From assembly GCF_022965805.1 (NCBI RefSeq), contig NC_133109.1, positions 511,001 to 575,000 on the forward strand: DNA of 64,000 nucleotides. Direction: 5' to 3'. The notes beneath the pieces are model-generated. The model was not told the origin of the DNA. It saw nothing but the letters and a program-made list of their open reading frames with translations, and did no database searches. This document shows, one piece after another, positions 57,531 through 64,000 of the stretch (positions are counted from its first letter, which is position 1; each line of letters opens with the position of its first letter). The position numbers were made by a program, and so were the translations under genes. Origin of the DNA: Primulina eburnea. Its lineage: Eukaryota > Streptophyta > Magnoliopsida > Lamiales > Gesneriaceae.

Positions 57531-59566
57531 TTTTCTTTGTTTCCTAAATTTATTTAAAAAAAGATTGGCACCCTTATCTATTTGGGTCCAGAGTTTATAA
57601 GTCCTTTAAGAATCCACACTTGAATTATCCTGAAGGATTTTTCATGGTGTGTCCTAAGGTGAGTGTTGTGATGTGCATAATCAGATGGTGTATGCAGTGT
57701 CTTTCCTCAATATGTTGTTTTGACCATCTGATATCGTCACTCAACCGGTATATCTTTTGAACAGGTCGGCTATTGTGGTAATGGCTAGGTCTCGTTTTTT
57801 GAATTATTTCCGGTTGACCCTGACCTTCTACTGGCCCAACCTGAACCATTGTGAGCGGTTGTATTTGGCATGCGTCTGAGCCATGATCGGTTGGTTTTAG
57901 CATTTTCAATTTCGACGTATCCTAAACCACATTGCCTTCTGTTATTTTCAAGATTTACATTTTGAGTGCCTTTATCTTCAGTCTTATCATGTTCATATAC
58001 CTTACTATATCTAACAAATTTGATTATTTTTAAACTGTTTTTTTCTAGTAACGGTTGAGTTGATGCTCCAGAAGTGCTACATTCATTAATGCTATAGCCT
58101 AGCCCGGTTCTGTTTCCGGCTGGTTTCTGCATTTCCTTCATCTTAACAGAGGACTTGTTCAAAAGGTTGACTGTATTTATCAGTCGTTTTCTTTCAAAGT
58201 AGCATGGAACAACCTTCGCAGATCATCATTCTCAGCCGTTAGCAGACTTAACTTTACTCTCAAACCGTTAACCTCTTTTGCTGCGAACAGCTAGAGAGAG
58301 TTAACTTGTTTTTCTATTTTGGCTTTATTGAACTGCTGTGATAACCTCTTAAACTCATCGACCATGTCGTGAAGTGCGGTGACAAGATCTTCTCGTGTGA
58401 ATTCATCAGAGTTAAAGTCAAATATCATTTCATCAGTAGATTCTTGATCTTATTTGGCCATGAGACACTCTACTTTCTCATCTTCGCTTTCACTTGAAGA
58501 TTCTTCAGAAATAAATTTTCAGATTCTGATTCAGCCCATTTTCCTTTGTATTCTTCTACAACTAAGACTCGCTGACTCTTCTTTTTTATGAATCTTCTGT
58601 TGTCTTTAACTCGTCTTCTATCACTTGATTTCTTTCATCTTTTCTTGGCCTGTTGCATTCTGTAATAAAGTGTCCTTTATTTCCACAGTTAAAATAAGCT
58701 TGACCATCATCAGTATGGTCCTTGTTGAAGTGAGGTTTTTTCATTTGTGATTGATTATTACGCATGAATTTACTGAATTTTTTAACGAATAAAGACATGG
58801 CTTCATTGCTTAATTGCTCGGCCGATTTCTTACTTGAGGACTCTTCAACCGGAAGATTCATTATGGTAGCTGGCAGTGCCTTTGTTTGTTGCGATGTGGA
58901 TGGGTCTTCTTCAGTTCGTATACCAAGCTCAAACTCATAAGCTTTAAGATCGGCGAATAGGTCGTGAAGTTCCAGCTTGTTCAGATCCTTTGATTCTCAC
59001 ATTGCTATAGTCTTTACGTCCCATTCTCTGGGAAGAGCTCGCATAACCTTTAAAGCAATTTCACGGTTAGAATATTCTTTACCTAATGAAGTGAGTTCGA
59101 TAATTATACCACTGAACCGTTCGTCGAATTCTGCCAAAGTTTCTCAAGTCTTCATTTTTGCATTATCAAACTTTTGAATAGCAACGGTCAACTTGTTTTC
59201 TTTTGATTGATCATTGCCTTCACATAATTGAGTAAAATTTTACCATATTTCCTTGGCAGTAGTGCACGTCTTGATCTTGGCAAACATATTTTGGTCCAAA
59301 GTTTTGTAGAGGATGTCTTTTGCAACGTTGTCCATATTTACTTTCTTTTTATCCTCAGCAGTCCATTCGGATCTGTGCTTTTCTACCATCTGAGGAGCAC
59401 CTTTGATAGTGGCAGCAGCTGTGTTTACTTTCAAGATTTTCATCGGCCCATCAGTGATTATATACCACATATCGTCATCTTGGGCTACTAGATGTGCTTG
59501 CATACGAATCTTCCAATCATCATAATCTTCTTTAGAGAACATAGGAATTTTATTGAAAGATGCCAT
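57531..59566 (-). pseudogene. copia copy B gag and gag–protease linker
   Basis: It starts MASFNKIPMFSKEDYDDWKI at 59566 (UBN2-type gag) and shows the block NREIALKVMRALPREWDVKT. Stops near 59240, 59140 and 58990 break it. The zinc knuckle reads YFNCGNKGHFITEC, so its first Cys is Tyr; the relative at 63330 has CFNCGKIGHFIADC. The linker (58162-57625) includes KPAGNRTGLGYSINECST, typical of SIRE-like polyproteins. Confidence 0.85.
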
Positions 59567-59600
59567 AAGTATTCAAAAGATATTAGTGTTTGAGAAAACC

Positions 59601-59614
59601 CCACTCTGATACCA
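59601..59614 (-). promoter_or_regulatory. Primer binding site of copia copy B
   Basis: On the minus strand TGGTATCAGAGTGG follows the 5' LTR by 2 bp and matches the initiator-methionine tRNA 3' end (TGGTATCAGAG). Confidence 0.85.
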
Positions 59615-59616
59615 CT

Positions 59617-60813
59617 TGTTAGGATCTGGAAAGAGTTTAGAGGGGGTTTGAATGAACTCTTTCAAATTTTCTCTTTTAAAATTGATTTCAACCATTTTTA
59701 GGCTGTTGAGAAATTCTTTTCAAATTGTTTAAAATGTGAACCACTGTTAAGTGCTGAAAAACGGTTCACAATATTCAATTAAGCTTGAACACATTAACAG
59801 GCTTGAACAATAAGTAAGGACTGAAAAGTAAGTGCTTGCTGGAAGTAATATGACACAAGGTTTTTATGGATGTTCGGAGAATGAATACTCCTACGTCACC
59901 CCTTCTTCCTCTTTAGGAAGGATTCCACTAAAAGACTTTGGTTTTACAACGTTTTTGCAACAGCCCACTCCAACCAGGACTTATCACACTGCCTGTATTG
60001 GAACACTTAGTGATCACTTTACACTTTTGGATATTAAGAACACTCAGTTCACCAGACACCAAGACTTGATCTAATAACCAAAAGGTTACTGATGTGAATA
60101 AACGATTTGGAAATAGCACGAAAATGATCCTAAGATGATCAAGTAATTTTCTGTTCAAAGCGTGTTGGTGGAGCGATAAAGTATGTAAACTTTTAAGAGC
60201 GCTCTAAGATCTTTTCAAGTATGCAAGCAAGCTGTAATAATTCGGTTTTCAATCAAGTCCCTTGCTTTATAGCACACTGTTCCGTTGATATAAACGGTTT
60301 TCTTAACGGTCGGGAAGGACATAGCAACGTTAGCCTGATTATCTGGACAGATGTGTCGTTGTCTTCTTGATGAGAATTAAATGTTCTTTAAAGAACACAT
60401 TTAATCTTCTTTTTGCTCAGCATCGTTCTGAAATTCTTTTCTTGAGGAGTTCCTTTTATAGTAACTGTTTTTAGCATCAGAACATGCAGTCTATACTTGG
60501 TCTCCATTCTTTGGGATAGAATCATAAATGTGAATCATTCTTGGAACAGATGTAAATATGTTTACTTCAAGGTAGTGTAATACTTTGAATGTATGAAGCC
60601 GCTCAGAGAATGTTTTTGAGCAATAAAAATTGTTCTTCTAAAATAATCCGGTTCTGATAAGCGGTTCAAACTCCTTTGAGCTTTGGCCGGTTAGAAAGAT
60701 ACTTCATCATTTGATCTGAACGGTTAAACTGATATATGTCACACATATGAACCGTAGAGCTATCTTTTTTTTTTCATTCGCCAAAATACATGGGAATAAT
60801 ATTTTCTTTAACA
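59617..60813 (-). repeat. 5' LTR of copia copy B (1197 bp)
   Basis: It ends (minus strand) GATCCTAACA next to the primer site. A TATA-like AACCGTTTATATC segment lies near 60280-60300 on the plus strand. It differs from the 3' LTR by scattered base changes and very small indels. Confidence 0.92.
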
Positions 60814-60818
60814 AAATT

Positions 60819-61365
60819 CCTATGTCACCCCTTTTTCCTTTTCAAGAAATATTCTATTAAAAGACTTTATCTTTACAAATTGTTGCAACAACCCATTCCA
60901 ATCAGGACTTATCACATTGTCTGTGTTGAAATTCTTAATAATCACTTTACACTTCTGGATATTTAAGAACCTAGGTTCACCAGACCACTCAGTAAATCAA
61001 ATAAACAATGGTTACTGATATAAAGAAACAATATGCTTGGGTAGCACGAGGTTGATCCTTGAATGATCAGATAGATTTCTGATGAGTGTGTGCTTGTATG
61101 AGCGATAAAATATGAAACTTTAAGTTCACTCAAGATCTTCAGATTTGCAAGCTTATTGATGTGGCAATATAGCGGTTGAAAAGCTTGTATTTCGTAGAGT
61201 GCAAAAGTCAGCGATTTATTCTTTTGTTATTCAACTCTTCATTTATATAGGCTATCAGTCCAACAGTCGACAAATGATTTGTAACGTAAACCTGTAGCGT
61301 TTAAATTATGTGTCGCTATACACTGCCAAAACATTTAATGTTTGTTAGACATGAATTTTATTGTG
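60819..61365 (-). repeat. Older copia LTR, part 2
   Basis: Continues the LTR begun at 49051 (…ATTCCTATGTCACCCC…AACAACCCATTCCAATCAGG). It is clearly more diverged from the copy B LTRs than those are from each other. Its far end, near 61365, is indistinct. Confidence 0.7.
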
Positions 61366-61369
61366 GCGA

Positions 61370-62353
61370 TGATAACTAAAACCAGTAGACCAGCAGACCA
61401 GAACAACAATATAACTTATCAGTAGCTGCTGTTCTAGTTAAACTAAACCAGTAGAAAAGGGATAACAATTCAAAACCAGTAGAGAACGTTTTCTAACGTT
61501 GCTATCTTAATTGTTACCGTCAAAGAGTTCCTAGTACTAGTATTAATTGCAGCATTAAATACTATACGGAGTCATTTAATGCATATTACCCAATTAAGTA
61601 TAAAACAAGACTGATTGTTTTATAGCTTTTCTGCAGGAACTTGTTTCGGTAATAAAGCTGATTGTATCAGTTATCTGAAGACTACTCTGATTGTGAACGT
61701 TGAACTCAGTCGATTATATATACTTGGATCAAATCCTTGTTCGACACGACACTTCGCATAATATCATTTTCAAGGAACAAAGCTACTCTCTTATCAGACG
61801 AATATCAGAATTCCTTGAGCATTCTAAAAGTTCAACATAAAGAAAAGTAGCACACGCTTCATAGCTTATATCTGATCTTTTGTAGATCATCTTGTGCTAC
61901 TAATTCTTACACTCTTCACGATATTTACTGCACTTATACTTTATCAGAAGAGTCTGTAATCTGAAAAGAGTCTTTTCAGAAATTTGTGTTTCGCATTCTT
62001 GTGAGTTGAGAAACTAAGAGTTTCAGTAGGCTGAGGTGTAAGTCCTTCTGAAGTGGGTGTGTACAAGTGTTGTACTGTAATATCCAAAGTCTTTTAATTA
62101 TACCTTCTGGAAACAGAAGAAGGGGAGACGTAGAAGAGTTTATCTTCGAACTTCCATAAACAACTGCTGCCTACTGTTTTATTGTTTTTCAACTACTTCA
62201 TCAGATTATTTCCGCACGTTTTATTGTAATCAGGTGAAAGTATTCGCACAAGATCAACTACTATCCTTAACAGGATTTTAGTACCTCATCAGAACGAAAA
62301 ACGAGTAGAGTTTATTCACCCCCCCTCTCTAAACTCAACTTCGATCCTCAACA
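61370..62353 (+). repeat. 5' LTR of a third copia element (start approximate)
   Basis: It ends CGATCCTCAACA just before a primer site. It contains a TATATATAC box near 61716, the block GGGGAGACGTAGAAG…CTTCGAACTTCCATAAA near 62125-62160 and CACCCCCCCTCTCTAAACTC near 62317. The 5' start could not be fixed because no second LTR lies within the window. Confidence 0.7.
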
Positions 62354-62356
62354 ATT

Positions 62357-62370
62357 GGTATCAGAGCAGG
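62357..62370 (+). promoter_or_regulatory. Primer binding site of the third copia element
   Basis: GGTATCAGAGCAGG follows ATT after the LTR end and is complementary to initiator-methionine tRNA (TGGTATCAGAGC from 62356). Confidence 0.85.
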
Positions 62371-62399
62371 TTATTCTTGTTTGTGAAAAACTACAACAA

Positions 62400-64000
62400 A
62401 TGGCACACTTCAGCAAGATCCCTATGTTCTCCAAGGAAGATTTTGACGACTGGAAGATAAGAATGCAAGCTCATCTTGCAGCACAAGATGATGACATGTG
62501 GTATGTCATCACAGATGGTCCACTGAAAATCTTAAAGCCTAACACAGTTGTTGCTGTTACTGACGGTGCACCACAGATGGTCGAAAAATCAAGAAGTGAA
62601 TGGACCAGTGAAGATAAGAAAAAGGCCAATCTTGATAATGTGGCGAAGGACATATTGTATAAAACTCTCGACAAGAACACTTTCAGCAAGATTAAAATGT
62701 GTTCTACTGCAAAGGATATTTGGGAAAAGCTCATCCAGATATGTGAAGGAAATGAGCAAACGAAAGAAAATAAACTGTCTGTAGCAATGCAGAAGTTTGA
62801 AAATATGAAAATGAGAGCTGGTGAAACTCTAAATGAGTTTGATGAAAGATTCAGTAGCTTGGTCAATGAGCTAGCTGCTCTGGGTAAAGGGCATAGCAAC
62901 AGAGAAATAGCCCTCAAGGTGATGAGAGCCTTACCCAGAGAATGGGATGTTAAAACAATGGCTATGAGAGTGTCCAAAGACTTGAACAAATTGGAACTGC
63001 ACGACTTATTTGCAGATCTAAAGGCCTACGAGTTCGAATTGGAAGTGAGAAGTGGAGAAGAGCCTTCAAGCCTACCCACCAAGGCTCTTGCTGCTACTGC
63101 TACTGCTTTTACTGCTACTGCCTCTACCTCTTCTACTCCTGCTGCAGTTGTACCTCAGGCATTACCTGCTGTGATAATTGACAATACAATGGAAAAGATT
63201 GCTGAACAAATCAGTAGTGATGCTATGTCCTTATTTGTAAAGAAATTCTCCAGGTTCATGAAGAAGAACCATCGAACCTATCAGGGTCCCAATCGCAATT
63301 TCAAGAAAGATTCACCATCTGGTGATATGGGATGCTTCAACTGTGGAAAGATAGGTCACTTCATTGCTGATTGTCCTAAACCAAAGAAGGATGACCAAAA
63401 GAGAAAGGATCACAAGAGAAATGACAAAAAGTCCAGAAGAGATCGAAAAGAGATGATTGCCGAAGAAAGCAAATCTAAGTGAGCGGACTCTAGTTCTGAG
63501 TCATCTGACTCAGAAAGTCATTCCAGTGACAGTGATGCAGAAGAAGTCAAATGTCTAATGGCAGACAATGACTCAACCTCGACATCTGGAGAGGTATTTG
63601 ATTTTGACTCTAATGAATTTACACGAAATGACTTGATTGATGCACTGCATGAAATGGTAAAAGAGTATTCCAGACTTTCTCAATCATTTGAAGAAGTTAA
63701 GATTGAAAATCAGAACTTAAAGAATCAGAACAGTAAGTTAACTTGCTCGTAAGTAGACAGCTGCAATGATTTACAAATTAAGATGAGTAAATTAATAACT
63801 GAGAATGAAAGAGCCAAAGCAGATTACCAGAAGGTGCTTTCTGAAAACCAGAAGTTGTCGCTACTGGTAAATGCTTGGAACAAGTCTTCTGTTTCATTGG
63901 AAAAGATGCAAGAATTACAAAAACAGTCAGGAGATAGGAGTGGTCTCAGTTTTTGTAATAATGAAGGCACTTCTGAAACGAATACTAAGCCAACACTGGA
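62400..64000 (+). pseudogene. gag of the third copia element, running off the window
   Basis: It starts MAHFSKIPMFSKEDFDDWKI at 62400; the frame open before it is only the primer site read through. It is a UBN2-type gag of 360 codons, ending at a TGA at 63481. It contains ENKLSVAMQKFENMKMRAGE, EIALKVMRALPREWDVKT, an Ala/Thr-rich spacer and an intact CCHC zinc knuckle CFNCGKIGHFIADC. Beyond the stop the frame continues as SSSESSDSESHSSDSD and a coiled coil (VKEYSRLSQSFEEVKIENQN), with another stop at about 63750. The two stops suggest an inactive copy. The element belongs to the same clade as copy B but is on the opposite strand. Confidence 0.85.

Larger units (their letters stand above)
49318..60813 (-). 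mobile_element. SIRE-like Ty1/copia retrotransposon copy B, full length (11.5 kb)
   Basis: The LTRs at 49318-50513 (3') and 59617-60813 (5') both read TGTTAGGATC…CTTTAACA on the plus strand. The 5-bp duplication AAATT (49313-49317 and 60814-60818) is perfect. Minus-strand order is 5' LTR, primer site, gag, protease, integrase, reverse transcriptase, RNase H, antisense ORF/divergent spacer, ORF3, purine tract and 3' LTR. The protease motif WFLDSGCSRHMTG and the integrase and RNase H sequences fit the SIRE/Maximus clade. Several stops and two frameshifts make it non-autonomous, but its structure is complete and recent. Confidence 0.92.

Noticed and set aside
62355..62399. Earlier start for the third copia gag
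   Set aside because: This stretch is the primer binding site and leader; the conserved gag start MAHFSKIPMF lies at 62400, as in copy B.

Overview
The window is nuclear DNA of a flowering plant: AT-rich, with spliced genes carrying GT-AG introns and about three quarters of its length made of nested transposable elements. Three host genes can be modelled. A nascent-polypeptide-associated complex alpha subunit lies on the minus strand (250-1481, 4 exons, 201 aa). A caffeic-acid-type O-methyltransferase lies on the plus strand (4765-6165, 4 exons, 352 aa, first intron GC-AG). A clock pseudo-response regulator of the PRR7/PRR3 type lies on the minus strand (37782-41414, 8 exons, 681 aa). All three splice in frame with their key residues present. 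The repeat families look like those of an asterid, and a member of Lamiales/Gesneriaceae such as Dorcoceras is my best guess, but that is inference from general impression and not from any search.

Layout. 1-7155: two host genes, a decayed Ty1/copia fragment (1990-2670) and a pair of 182-bp MITEs with 9-bp target duplications. 7156-16405: a decayed Ty3/gypsy chromovirus with unequal LTRs, interrupted at 12153-13020 by a non-autonomous hAT element that has a clean 8-bp duplication. 16406-21121: the 3' part of a SIRE-like Ty1/copia element (copy A), with accessory genes and an LTR ending in a 39-C run. 21523-29822: an endogenous pararetrovirus of the Caulimoviridae, on the minus strand, slightly longer than one circular genome (about 8.06 kb plus a repeat of about 235 bp), with its leader/promoter duplicated in tandem. 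29823-31240: unidentified, LTR-like. 31245 to about 37020: the 3' part of another SIRE-like element with a third ORF, split by a solo LTR (32209-33843). 37.8-41.4 kb: the PRR gene. 43545-46605: an apparently intact, possibly active hAT transposon with an uninterrupted 708-aa transposase. 46688-48088: a large foldback element built on CGTCGCTAATTAGCGACG palindromes. 49051 to about 61365: an older copia LTR into which an 11.5-kb SIRE-like element (49318-60813, minus strand, copy B) has inserted. About 61370-64000: LTR and gag of another copia element that runs off the window end.

The most unusual system is in the copia elements A and B. Downstream of pol they carry a divergent gene pair: a large sense ORF3 (about 870 codons, coiled-coil C terminus) and a small antisense ORF with its own TATA box. 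The arrangement, the proteins and the antisense TATA box are shared by both copies even though each copy has stops or frameshifts. I do not recognise the antisense protein. The intact hAT element and the terminally redundant pararetrovirus insertion are the next most interesting items.
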